NCBI RefSeq assembly: GCF_025311495.1
Contig: NZ_CP104398.1
Span: 1,364,001 to 1,428,000 of the forward strand
Source of the DNA: Limosilactobacillus oris
GTDB lineage: Bacteria > Bacillota > Bacilli > Lactobacillales > Lactobacillaceae
Direction: 5' to 3'
DNA length: 64,000 nt
A model generated the notes under the pieces. It searched no databases, was not told where the DNA came from, and worked only from the letters and a program-made list of their open reading frames with translations. Of this stretch, positions 30,633-40,945 are shown piece by piece. Positions within the stretch are counted from its first letter, which is position 1, and each line of letters opens with the position of its first letter. The position numbers were made by a program, and so were the translations under genes.

Positions 30633-32831
30633 ATGGCACAAAATCCAATGGATCCATTTAACAGCGATATGAATGACATCTTTAACCAACTGATGGGTGG
30701 AATGAATGGTTCTGCAAACCGTCGTTACATGATCAATGGTCAAGAAGTAACTCCAGAAGAATTCGCACAATACCGGCAAAGCGGTCAGTTGCCTGGTGGG
30801 GCAATGCCACAAAAGGGCGGTCAGCCAGGTCCACAGCCAAGCGAAGGCAAGGAAAGCATCCTGCACAAGCTGGGCCGGAACTTGACGGAAGAAGCCCGTC
30901 AAGGCGAACTGGACCCTGTAATTGGCCGGAACAAGGAAATCCAAGAAACCGCTGAAATTTTAAGTCGGCGGACAAAGAACAACCCGGTCCTGGTTGGGGA
31001 TGCTGGTGTTGGTAAGACGGCGGTTGTTGAAGGCTTGGCCCAAGCAATCGTTGACGGCAACGTTCCTGCACCAATCAAGGACAAGGAAATCATCAGTATT
31101 GATATTTCTGGTCTGGAAGCTGGAACCCAATACCGGGGCAGCTTTGAAGAAAACATGCAAAAGCTGATTGATGAAGTCAAGAAGGCGGGAAACATCATCC
31201 TCTTCTTCGATGAAATCCACCAAATCATCGGTGCTGGTTCAACTGGTTCTGACAGCGGCTCCAAGGGAATGTCCGACATCATCAAGCCGGCATTGTCCCG
31301 GGGTAAAATCAGCGTCATCGGTGCAACTACTCAGGACGAATACCGGAACACCATTATGAAGGACGCTGCCTTAGCGCGGCGGTTTAACCCGGTAACGGTT
31401 AACGCCCCAAGCAAGGCCGACACGATTGCCATCCTGAAGGGTATTCGGGACCTGTACGAACGTCACCACAACGTTAAGTTGCCAGACGACGTTCTGCAGG
31501 CAGCGGTTGACTATTCCGTTCAATACATGCCACAACGGGCTTTGCCTGACAAGGCCATCGACCTGATTGATATGACGGCCGCTCACCTGGCAGCAAAGCA
31601 CCCAGCACATGATGCTAAGCAGATTGAAAAGGAAATCGAAGTTCAAGAAAAGAAGCAGAAGGAAGCAGCGAAGAAGGAAGATTACAAGGCTGCCCAGGCT
31701 GCTAAGGACAAGATTGCTGACCTGAAGAAGCAATTGAGCCAGAACTCCGAAGACGAAAAGGTTACGGCAACTCCAGAAGACGTTGCTAACGCCGTTGAAC
31801 AGATGACTGGTATTCCGGTTTCCAAGATCGGTGCTAGTGATGTTGAACGTCTGAAGGACATGGACAAGCGCCTAGAAGGCAAGGTTATCGGCCAAGACGA
31901 AGCCGTGGAAGCCGTTGCCCGCGCTATTCGGCGGAACCGGGCCGGCTTCGATGAAGGGGAATCACCAATTGGCAGCTTCCTCTTCGTCGGCCCAACTGGT
32001 GTTGGTAAGACTGAACTGGCTAAGCAATTGGCCCTCGACATGTTCGGCTCCAAGAATGACATCATCCGTTTGGATATGTCTGAATACTCAGACCGGACTG
32101 CCGTTTCCAAGCTGATTGGGACGACCGCTGGTTACGTTGGTTACGATGACAACTCCAACACCCTGACCGAAAAGGTTCGTCGGCACCCATACTCCATCAT
32201 CTTGTTGGATGAAATTGAAAAGGCTAACCCACAAGTGATTACACTGCTTCTCCAAGTACTTGATGATGGTCGCCTGACTGATGGTCAAGGGAATACCATC
32301 GACTTCAAGAACACCGTGATCATTGCAACTTCTAACGCCGGCTACTCCAACGACGCACCGGTTAAGCTGGGCAATGACAACGATGAAGAAGACCTGATCA
32401 AGAAGTTGACCAACTACTTCCGTCCAGAATTCTTGAACCGGTTCAACGCCATCGTTAAATTCCACAGCCTGACGAAGGAAGACCTGCAAAAGATCGTTGA
32501 CCTGATGCTGGCTGATGTTAACGCCACTCTGGCTAAGAAGGGCATGGACGTTAAGGTAACGCCTACTGCTAAGAAGTACCTGATTGACGAAGGGTACGAT
32601 GAAGCCATGGGTGCACGTCCGCTGCGGCGGGTAATCGAACGGGAAATCCGTGACAAGGTCACTGACTACTACCTTGACCACCTGGATGCTAAGCACTTGG
32701 TTGCTGAAATGCAGGATGGCAAGCTGGTAATCGTTGACGCCAAGGACGCTGCCAAGGATGACAGCGACCAATACACTTCTCCGGAAGACAAAAAAGATGA
32801 CGAAGCTAAGGACGACCAAGAAGACAAGTAG
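30633..32831 (+). CDS. clpL: ATP-dependent chaperone/unfoldase ClpL
   Basis: 732-aa HSP100 protein. It lacks the N-terminal Clp-N repeats of ClpB/ClpC and starts with a short Gln/Gly/Met-rich region, as ClpL does. First AAA+ domain with Walker A GDAGVGKT (Lys128) and Walker [11 protein letters not shown]; a short coiled coil (about 325-375, UVR-like [19 protein letters not shown]); second AAA+ domain with GPTGVGKT (Lys459) and ILLDEIEKA. It disaggregates heat-damaged proteins in the cytosol and does not need ClpP. ATG 30633 follows GAGGAGG. Biased codon use suggests high expression. Confidence 0.97.
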   Translation: MAQNPMDPFNSDMNDIFNQLMGGMNGSANRRYMINGQEVTPEEFAQYRQSGQLPGGAMPQKGGQPGPQPSEGKESILHKLGRNLTEEARQGELDPVIGRNKEIQETAEILSRRTKNNPVLVGDAGVGKTAVVEGLAQAIVDGNVPAPIKDKEIISIDISGLEAGTQYRGSFEENMQKLIDEVKKAGNIILFFDEIHQIIGAGSTGSDSGSKGMSDIIKPALSRGKISVIGATTQDEYRNTIMKDAALARRFNPVTVNAPSKADTIAILKGIRDLYERHHNVKLPDDVLQAAVDYSVQYMPQRALPDKAIDLIDMTAAHLAAKHPAHDAKQIEKEIEVQEKKQKEAAKKEDYKAAQAAKDKIADLKKQLSQNSEDEKVTATPEDVANAVEQMTGIPVSKIGASDVERLKDMDKRLEGKVIGQDEAVEAVARAIRRNRAGFDEGESPIGSFLFVGPTGVGKTELAKQLALDMFGSKNDIIRLDMSEYSDRTAVSKLIGTTAGYVGYDDNSNTLTEKVRRHPYSIILLDEIEKANPQVITLLLQVLDDGRLTDGQGNTIDFKNTVIIATSNAGYSNDAPVKLGNDNDEEDLIKKLTNYFRPEFLNRFNAIVKFHSLTKEDLQKIVDLMLADVNATLAKKGMDVKVTPTAKKYLIDEGYDEAMGARPLRRVIEREIRDKVTDYYLDHLDAKHLVAEMQDGKLVIVDAKDAAKDDSDQYTSPEDKKDDEAKDDQEDK

Positions 32832-32856
32832 TCGTTAGCTGAATAGCTAAATTGAT

Positions 32857-32898
32857 AAAACCGGCTGGTGAAAAAATTTCACCGGCCGGTTTTTTTGT
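32857..32898 (+). terminator. Terminator after clpL
   Basis: AAACCGGCTGGTGAAA and TTTCACCGGCCGGTTT form a 16-bp stem with one G-U, followed by TTTTT. Confidence 0.9.
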
Positions 32899-32910
32899 AT
32901 TTTAAAATAT

Positions 32911-33696
32911 TTAGTTATCCTCTGCTTGGCCCTTTGGCGTTTCAGTACCATCAGGATTCATGAGTCCTTTCTGGACACTATCTTTGATTTGCAGATAAGT
33001 AACGTAAGCATTTGCATCACTGTAATAAGCGGGGTCAGATTTGTCAGTAATCCAGCGACCACCATTCTTAAATGCAGCGGCCCGTTCTTGGGCGTCTACA
33101 TCATCACTAGCGGTTCCCGAGTTGCTAGTGGCATTAGTATTACTGCTGCTTGCACTGTCGCTGTTATTGTCAGGATCGGTATAACCATTTTTCTTAACTT
33201 TTTCTTGCTGTAATTCTTTGGCAGCGTTAAACATACTCATAAAATCGGCGGCAGTCATATCAGTCTTCTTATATGAATCCTTGCCCCACTCATAGGTAGC
33301 ACCCTTAGCAGTACCAGAAGTGCTTAATTGGTTGCCACTTTTTTTCATGGTAAAAGTATAAGCATCCTTATCATAAATTGTCTTGATGCTGATTTTGAAT
33401 TTGTTATTTCCCAGAGCTTTCCAGGTTCCCCGTTCTGCATCGCCGTAATTGCCGTTATTCTCTCCACCGGTTTCGGCTTGGGCGACCAATACGTCCCCAT
33501 TCTTTTTGAAGTAAAAGTAATTAGGCTGAGCACGGCCTTCATCATCTTTTGGCGTGTCCTGGTCTGTTTCCTTATATACCCCGCTGAGGAACTCTTGATT
33601 ACTTGTTGCGTGAGTAGGTGCCTTTTTACCGCAACCAACCAGAATCAATGCCAATAGTGCAGTTATAATAATTACTATCCTTGAATTATGCTTCAT
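32911..33696 (-). CDS. Lipoprotein of unknown function
   Basis: 261 aa from ATG 33696 (GGGAGG 8 bases upstream). N-terminal signal with lipobox ILVGC at residue about 22, so it should be lipid-anchored on the outer membrane face. The middle (about 50-130) is a beta-rich region with repeated Lys/Gly/Asn turns; about 160-185 is a Ser/Asn/Asp-rich linker; the C terminus has AAAFKNGGRWITDKSDPAYYSDANAYVTYLQ. No family recognised with certainty; such layouts occur in small lactobacillus surface lipoproteins. Low-G+C codon use compared with its neighbours may indicate transfer. An extended -10 (TGC-TACAAT at 33727-33735) lies upstream. Confidence 0.75.
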   Translation of the reverse strand: MKHNSRIVIIITALLALILVGCGKKAPTHATSNQEFLSGVYKETDQDTPKDDEGRAQPNYFYFKKNGDVLVAQAETGGENNGNYGDAERGTWKALGNNKFKISIKTIYDKDAYTFTMKKSGNQLSTSGTAKGATYEWGKDSYKKTDMTAADFMSMFNAAKELQQEKVKKNGYTDPDNNSDSASSSNTNATSNSGTASDDVDAQERAAAFKNGGRWITDKSDPAYYSDANAYVTYLQIKDSVQKGLMNPDGTETPKGQAEDN

Positions 33697-33884
33697 TTTA
33701 CTTCCTCCCAAATAAGCAATGCGTCAATTGTAGCATATGCTGCGTAGAGCTTCCACTTTATCCATTGGCTGAAAAAACTACCACTTGGCGGACGGAAAAT
33801 GGTAATTTGCTGATAAAGTTGTAAAATGAAGGGTGTTTTATCATTATTTTTATTGAAACATTGCAAGAATTAATGGGGGGAAAT

Positions 33885-36800
33885 ATGAAAATCAAGGTTA
33901 AGGGAATTCTAGCCGCCGCCACTGTCTGCGGGGCGGTTTTAATGGTCAATCAGCTGACCGCCAACGCCGCCGACCAGCAGGTGGCACCGGCAAATCTCAC
34001 TGCCAGCGCGGCTTTTGCTAGTAGCCAAACTAGCAATCAATCGCTCCCGGCGGCTCCAGCCAGTCAGGTAGCGCCAAGCACGGTTAATGCTGTTAGCCAG
34101 CCGGCGGTAACACCCATCACTGCTAATAGCGATACTGGGAACTACGGCAACCTGGACGGGGCGGCCATTGTGGGGAACCAGGTTCAGTTACAAGGCTGGA
34201 ACGCGAATGGGCAGGCCGGAAACCGTCCCTACCACACGATTATCGTGGTTGACCGAACCACTGGCCGGGAATTGCAGCGGCAGACAGTCCAACCGGTCAG
34301 CCGTCCAGACGTGCAAACTGCTTTTCGCAACGTCACCAACGCGGTTAATTCAGGTTGGCAGGTCAGTTTTGACCTCAGTGATGGTAATGCCGATGCCTGG
34401 TTAAGCCATTCGCTAGCCATTGTCAGCCGGTACAGCAATGACCCGACAGCTAACAATACGGATGCCGATTACTGGTATGCCCCGATCACGTTTGACCAGC
34501 AGGAGAATGGCTACCTAGACAGCTGGCGGTTTGCTTCCGGCCACCTCACCGCTAGCGGCTGGCACGCGACTTCTGCCAGCTACCGCCAGCCCTACCATTG
34601 GATCATTATCTATGACCAGACCCTGGGCCGGGAAATCAAGCGGGTTCGAGTCGGCGACGCGGCCCGGCCGGATATTGCCAAATATTGTGGTCGGACGTAC
34701 GGCGCTGCCAAAGCTGGCTGGAACCTCGACTATGATTTTAGTACGGACAGCCGCTATCTCAACGACCAGCTCCAACTGATTTCACGGTATAGCGACGACC
34801 AGCAGGGTGGAGAAGGTCACCATACCGATTATTGGTACTCGCCGCTAAAGGCTGACCAAGCCAACCGGGCGAACCTTGATAATGTCACCATTGCTGGCGG
34901 CAAACTCAACCTGGCGGGCTGGCACGCGACAGATGGCAGCCTGGGAAGGGAGCACCACTTTATCATCCTGCTGGACGCCCAGGGGCACGAACTTGGCCGG
35001 TTACCGGTGAAGAACATTGCCCGGGCAGACGTTGGCCGCGCCTTCGCGGGAATTTATAATTCTGCTAATTCTGGCTGGCAAGTTCAGTTTGACCTGACTA
35101 GCGCGCTGGTGGGGAGCCCGCTCCGGATCGTGAGCCGGTATAGCAGTGATCCCGCTGGCAACCGTGACTACGTTGACTACTGGTTTAACCCGGTGAACTT
35201 TAACCACAACCAGTATGCCATCACCAGTGTGGCAAAGCAGGACGGGGCACTGGTGATCAAGGGCTACCACGCCGCGGATGCTGCCTATCAGCAACCAAAC
35301 CATTACGTGATTATCTATGATCTAACAGCCCACCAGCAGGTTGGGTCGGTGAAAACGCCGCTGACGGTGACCGAGCCGGGAGTTCAGCTCAGTGCCTACA
35401 ACGCGGCCGATGCCAGCTTTACGGCGGTTTTCCCGCAACTCAGCTTAAACAGCGGCCACCAGTACGCCCTGGTTCTACGTTATTCCGCGAACAGTCAGGG
35501 AAATGGTGACGAGGGTGATCGCCAAAATGACACCTGGCTAACCTTATCTAGTGCCAACCGGGGCTGGCTGGATAGCTTTCAGCTCAGCGATGGTCGGCTC
35601 AAAGTCAGCGGCTGGCACGCCAGCGACTTTGAGCTGGTTGCGCCCTACCACTTCCTGATCGTGTATGACAATACTGCTCACCAACAAGTGGCGGCCAAGC
35701 TGGTCACTGGCAATGCGGCGCGGCCGGATGTCCAGCGGAGCAATGCTGGAATCGCCACGGCTACCGCTTCCGGCTTCAACTGTGATTTTGGTCAGCTTGC
35801 CCTGCACGCCGGCCATTCCTATTCTATCGTCAGTCGGTATTCGACTATTAGTACCGGTAACGGTGATAACGGCAGTGCTAGTTACCAGGATTACTGGATG
35901 CCAGCGATGACGCTCGACCAGGCGCACGCATCCATTGACGGTTTGACCGCGGCCGCTGACGGCATCCGGGTAGCCGGGTGGCTTGCCACTGACCAGCTGC
36001 TTGATAAGCCGTTTGCGTATGTGATTGGCTTATATAACGGCAAGGAGTTTGGCCGCCAGAAAATTAGCTTTAGCGACCGCCCTGATGTTACACGAGCATA
36101 CTCACAGACCTACCAAAGCGGGCACAGCGGCTTTGACCTGGTAGTGCCAACGAACAACACTGTGTTTAAGCAAGGCCAGCTCAGCTTTATCTTGCGGGTA
36201 ACCGATGATCCAGCCGGTAACGGTCATGCTAGTGACCTGAACAGTCAGAGCTACGCTGTTAACGCTGGTGAAGTCACTGGTGTCTACAAGCCGACGACCA
36301 ATGCGGTAGCGATTTCTGGCTGGCACGCGGCAATGGGGCAGAGCTCCCGGCCGTACCAGTACCTGATTGTGACCGACTTGAACGGGCACGAATTTTACCG
36401 GCGGCCGTTGAACCAAACGAATTCTAACTTGACGACCAGCGCCGGGGCTCGGCAGGCGGGTTGGATTGCTGGTGCTGGCAATTCTGCCTTTGCATTGACT
36501 CTGCCAGTAACAGAGCAGATGAACCACCGGGGAATTCGCGTAATTCACCGCTATACCGATGATGCAGCTGGTAACGGCGATTATATTGACTGGTGGTCGC
36601 CAGAGATTGATATTAATACTGGCTTCCAGTCATTAAATGGTGGGACGGTCTATTATGATCCCGCGACTGGTCAGCTGGCGACCGGCTGGCGGAACGTGGC
36701 TGGCAACAACTATTACTTTGCGGACGGTTATCAGATGAAGCCGGGTTCTGACGACTGGGTTTACAATGACCAGCTCCACGGGCAGATGTACACGGGTGTG

Positions 36801-37358
36801 CAGTGGGCCGATGGACACTGTTACGACTTTGGTCGGGACGGAGTTGCCCATACGCAGCCGTGGAACGATGGCTGGTCATGGCCGTTTCCTGCTAGTGGCG
36901 AGGGCTCCTTTGCCTTTGGGCAGGGTTTTGGCTATAACTGGGCTGGCCGGACAAACAGCTACCACGATGGCTTGGACTTTGGGGCCTACGATCATCCGGG
37001 TGCCGACGTTCACGCGGTCCACGGCGGCCGGGTCATTGATATTGCGACGGTGCGGGACCAGCAAGCACGGGACCTCTGGTGGTACGCCCTGATCTGGGAT
37101 GGTCGAACCCTCTTCGTTTACCAGGAAGCCTTTTCTAACCGGAGCCGGATTATCGTCAACGTCGGCGACCTTGTCTACCCTGGACAGGTGATTGGCTACC
37201 GGGACCTGTCGCACCTACACTTGGGGATGAACACCAGCCCGAATTACCGGATGGACCTCGCCCACTCTTATCAGCCAAACTGGACGGATTCCTCTCAGGC
37301 TACTGGTTCAGGGAGCTGGATCGACCCTGAATGGGCGCTACGGGTACGCCCGTACTAG
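33885..37358 (+). CDS. Secreted M23-family peptidase with seven long repeats
   Basis: 1157 aa. Signal peptide cleaved near ANA-AD (residue 28), then an Ala/Ser/Gln linker. Seven repeats of about 105-120 aa follow (about residues 85-910), each with a GW(H)A core, a ...PYH.IIV.D segment, a RPDV segment and a ...IVSRYS.D..G.....YW end. Next come glucan/choline-binding-like units (YYDPATGQLATGWRNVAGNNYYF, DGHCYDFGRDGVAHTQPW). The C-terminal M23 domain has zinc motifs HDGLDFG and HLHLG. It should bind the cell wall or polysaccharide and cut peptidoglycan cross-links. ATG 33885 chosen for GGGGGG just upstream and a normal signal peptide. Confidence 0.85.
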   Translation: MKIKVKGILAAATVCGAVLMVNQLTANAADQQVAPANLTASAAFASSQTSNQSLPAAPASQVAPSTVNAVSQPAVTPITANSDTGNYGNLDGAAIVGNQVQLQGWNANGQAGNRPYHTIIVVDRTTGRELQRQTVQPVSRPDVQTAFRNVTNAVNSGWQVSFDLSDGNADAWLSHSLAIVSRYSNDPTANNTDADYWYAPITFDQQENGYLDSWRFASGHLTASGWHATSASYRQPYHWIIIYDQTLGREIKRVRVGDAARPDIAKYCGRTYGAAKAGWNLDYDFSTDSRYLNDQLQLISRYSDDQQGGEGHHTDYWYSPLKADQANRANLDNVTIAGGKLNLAGWHATDGSLGREHHFIILLDAQGHELGRLPVKNIARADVGRAFAGIYNSANSGWQVQFDLTSALVGSPLRIVSRYSSDPAGNRDYVDYWFNPVNFNHNQYAITSVAKQDGALVIKGYHAADAAYQQPNHYVIIYDLTAHQQVGSVKTPLTVTEPGVQLSAYNAADASFTAVFPQLSLNSGHQYALVLRYSANSQGNGDEGDRQNDTWLTLSSANRGWLDSFQLSDGRLKVSGWHASDFELVAPYHFLIVYDNTAHQQVAAKLVTGNAARPDVQRSNAGIATATASGFNCDFGQLALHAGHSYSIVSRYSTISTGNGDNGSASYQDYWMPAMTLDQAHASIDGLTAAADGIRVAGWLATDQLLDKPFAYVIGLYNGKEFGRQKISFSDRPDVTRAYSQTYQSGHSGFDLVVPTNNTVFKQGQLSFILRVTDDPAGNGHASDLNSQSYAVNAGEVTGVYKPTTNAVAISGWHAAMGQSSRPYQYLIVTDLNGHEFYRRPLNQTNSNLTTSAGARQAGWIAGAGNSAFALTLPVTEQMNHRGIRVIHRYTDDAAGNGDYIDWWSPEIDINTGFQSLNGGTVYYDPATGQLATGWRNVAGNNYYFADGYQMKPGSDDWVYNDQLHGQMYTGVQWADGHCYDFGRDGVAHTQPWNDGWSWPFPASGEGSFAFGQGFGYNWAGRTNSYHDGLDFGAYDHPGADVHAVHGGRVIDIATVRDQQARDLWWYALIWDGRTLFVYQEAFSNRSRIIVNVGDLVYPGQVIGYRDLSHLHLGMNTSPNYRMDLAHSYQPNWTDSSQATGSGSWIDPEWALRVRPY

Positions 37359-37402
37359 GCTTTTGTTTCATGTGAAACGGTGCGCTTGCCGCCTTTTTGC
37401 TC

Positions 37403-38501
<1,099 letters not shown>

Positions 38502-38540
38502 GGGATTAATTAAATAAAAGAGAGTATTATAGTATGCAAA

Positions 38541-38583
38541 TAGCCTCCAAACTCGGAAAATCCGAACTTGGAGGCTGTTTTTA
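38541..38583 (+). terminator. Terminator after ldhD
   Basis: AGCCTCCAA-CTCGG and CCGAA-TTGGAGGCT form a long stem, followed by GTTTTT. Confidence 0.88.
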
Positions 38584-38628
38584 TGCTCTAAAGATGGGCT
38601 TGATGGAGAGAAGACCACCTATGTCCAT

Positions 38629-39219
38629 TTATTTACGGTTTATCATTGGCCGCATGAAGTCATTATTGACGTGGTACTCGACCGGCAGCTCATTAGTCGG
38701 CAGGTTGAGCTCGTAGGCCAGCCGTTCGGGATCAATCTGGTCCGCCACATTCACCGTTCCCCGGTACTGGAAACTGAACTTCTGGGCAATGGCCTGCATG
38801 GCCTTATTGAGGCGATGAGTATCGAGGCGGAAGTTGGTATAACCACGCTCCTGGCCGATGGTAAGCAGGTTGGAAAAGAGGAAGGTACTTAGGTGCTGCC
38901 CCCGCGCCTGGTTACCAATCGCCACTCGGTGAATGGTCAGGTAGGGGTTGTCATCGTCACTCCATGCCCCGCCCTGGAGCTGTTGGTAGCTTTTTTCAGG
39001 ACCAGGCACCAAGGTTGCTACGCCGACAACTTGTTCGTCGACCACCAAGGCCCAAGAGAGGTGGTGGGTGATATCATTAATAATTGTGCGACGGTCGGGA
39101 TGTCCGTCTTGCCATTGCGGACTGCCGGCAGTTTTCAATGCGTTTTTGGCGTCCTCAATAATGCGGTTAATTGCAGGCAAGTCGCGCATATAGGTCCGTC
39201 GTAAGTAAATCGTACTCAA
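38629..39219 (-). CDS. GNAT-family N-acetyltransferase
   Basis: 196 aa, TTG start with AAGGTGA 5 bases upstream. GNAT features: MRDLPAINRIIEDAKN at the N terminus, VVDEQVVGVATLV, LTIHRVAIGNQARGQHLSTFLF (acetyl-CoA loop), and NFRLDTHRLNKAMQAIAQKFSFQYRG. Substrate unknown. Convergent with ldhD. Confidence 0.82.
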   Translation of the reverse strand: MSTIYLRRTYMRDLPAINRIIEDAKNALKTAGSPQWQDGHPDRRTIINDITHHLSWALVVDEQVVGVATLVPGPEKSYQQLQGGAWSDDDNPYLTIHRVAIGNQARGQHLSTFLFSNLLTIGQERGYTNFRLDTHRLNKAMQAIAQKFSFQYRGTVNVADQIDPERLAYELNLPTNELPVEYHVNNDFMRPMINRK

Positions 39220-39353
39220 TTAATTCACCTTATTAGGTATTACTATTTTTATTATCGTTAAATTGGGGCGAAGAATCAAGGGTCAGTGTTGGTTCCTGAA
39301 ATTGGTTTGCGGTAAAATAAAAGGCAGGATTGAGAAAGAGGGGGATGAGCGAG

Positions 39354-40820
39354 ATGGATTTAACCTGGGAAATTATTCGCTGGGTGTTGCTGGCGGTGAT
39401 TATCATTAACGAGCTAGCGGCCATCTTTACCGTCTTCCGTGAAAAACGCGATATTGCGGCCACCTGGGCCTGGTTGTTGGTGCTGACCCTGATTCCGGTA
39501 ATTGGGTTTATTATTTACGCCTTTCTGGGCCGAAAACCAACCCATAAGCGCTTGAACCGGATTAAATCGCAGACCCGGCTGAAACTAAAGGAAGCAGTGG
39601 AACGGCAGAAAAAGCAGTTTCGCAACATGCCCAAACCGAAGTACTCGGTCACGCAAATTTACCGGCGGACGATTATGCTCTTCCAGAGTATCGATGAATC
39701 CTTCCTCAGCCGGCACAACCGGGTCGCGGTCTTTACCGACGGCCACCAGCTGTTCAAGCAGATGTTTGATGACATTGCTGCGGCAAAGGAAAGTATCCAC
39801 ATTGAGTTTTATACCATTTACAATGACCGCATCGGGAACCAGTTGCGGACCCTGCTCGAGCAGAAGGCAGCTGAGGGTGTTGAGGTGCGGGTCCTTTATG
39901 ATTCCTGGGGTTCCATGGGGGTTAAGCCGAGCTTTTACGCGAACCTGCGTGATTTGGGCGGGTACGCGACGCCTTTCCTGATGACCCGGAGCAACTTCTT
40001 CGACTTTCGGATTAACTACCGGGACCACCGGAAAATCGTGGTGCTGGACGGTAAAATTGGCTACGTTGGCGGCTTCAACGTCGGTGACCAGTACCTGGGC
40101 CGGGCCGCAAAGTTTGGCCCGTGGCGCGACACCCACCTGCGGGTCGTCGGTGGGGCGGTTTTTGGAATGCAACGACAGTTTATTGGTGATTGGAACGCCT
40201 CGGTGAAGAGGGCTGAGTCACGGATTGAACACTACCACCCCTATTTTCCTGAAATTGATGTTAAGGACGGGACGACGGCGATGCAGACGGTGGCGAGCGG
40301 TCCCGAGGGGGAGCTGGAAAAAATCAAGATGGGCTACCTGCGGCTGATCAACGCGGCCCAGGACCACATTTGGATTCAGACGCCCTACCTCATCCCGGAT
40401 GACAGTATCCTCGACGCGCTCCGGGTGGCGGCCCACTCAGGGATTGACGTGCGGATCATGATTCCCTGCAAGCCGGACCACCCCTTTGTCTACCGGGCGA
40501 CCCAGTACTACGCCCAGTCGCTGGCGGCCCAGGGGGTCACGATATACACCTACCAGAAGGGCTTCCTGCATTCTAAGACGATTACGATTGATGGGCGGAT
40601 GGCGTCAGTGGGGTCAGCGAACCTTGATTTCCGCAGCTTTAAGCTCAACTTCGAAATCAATGCCTTTATCTACGACTTCAAGCTGACGGACCAGCTCGAG
40701 CAGATCTTCGTCAATGACATCCGGAATTGCCGGGTGATGACTGCCGAGCGCTTTGCCCAGCAGTCTCGCTGGCTGAAATTCAAGCAGTATTTCTCTCGCC
40801 TGCTGTCACCGATTCTATAA
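39354..40820 (+). CDS. cls: Cardiolipin synthase (phospholipase D family)
   Basis: 488 aa. Two N-terminal membrane helices (about 7-25 and 37-57) and two PLD active sites: YRDHRKIVVLDG (about 222-233) and FLHSKTITIDGR (about 405-416), each HxKxxxxD. It joins two phosphatidylglycerol molecules to cardiolipin at the inner membrane. ATG 39354 chosen because AGGGGG lies 9 bases upstream; in-frame ATGs at 39330 and 39345 are too close to or before it. Confidence 0.94.
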   Translation: MDLTWEIIRWVLLAVIIINELAAIFTVFREKRDIAATWAWLLVLTLIPVIGFIIYAFLGRKPTHKRLNRIKSQTRLKLKEAVERQKKQFRNMPKPKYSVTQIYRRTIMLFQSIDESFLSRHNRVAVFTDGHQLFKQMFDDIAAAKESIHIEFYTIYNDRIGNQLRTLLEQKAAEGVEVRVLYDSWGSMGVKPSFYANLRDLGGYATPFLMTRSNFFDFRINYRDHRKIVVLDGKIGYVGGFNVGDQYLGRAAKFGPWRDTHLRVVGGAVFGMQRQFIGDWNASVKRAESRIEHYHPYFPEIDVKDGTTAMQTVASGPEGELEKIKMGYLRLINAAQDHIWIQTPYLIPDDSILDALRVAAHSGIDVRIMIPCKPDHPFVYRATQYYAQSLAAQGVTIYTYQKGFLHSKTITIDGRMASVGSANLDFRSFKLNFEINAFIYDFKLTDQLEQIFVNDIRNCRVMTAERFAQQSRWLKFKQYFSRLLSPIL

Positions 40821-40945
40821 TAAGTTAATAAGCGTCTCGTTACGTCTGATTTGCGTACCGAGATATTTTTTATTTGTGGGCGAAAATATGTTCGGCTAGT
40901 ATGATAAAATGTGGATAGGATTTTTACGCAAAGGGGCGGATTATT

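Noticed and set aside
34140-36640. Tandem DNA repeat or CRISPR-like array in the M23 gene
   Set aside because: The repeats are visible at protein level only and are well diverged in DNA. There is no direct repeat with unique spacers here or anywhere else in the window.
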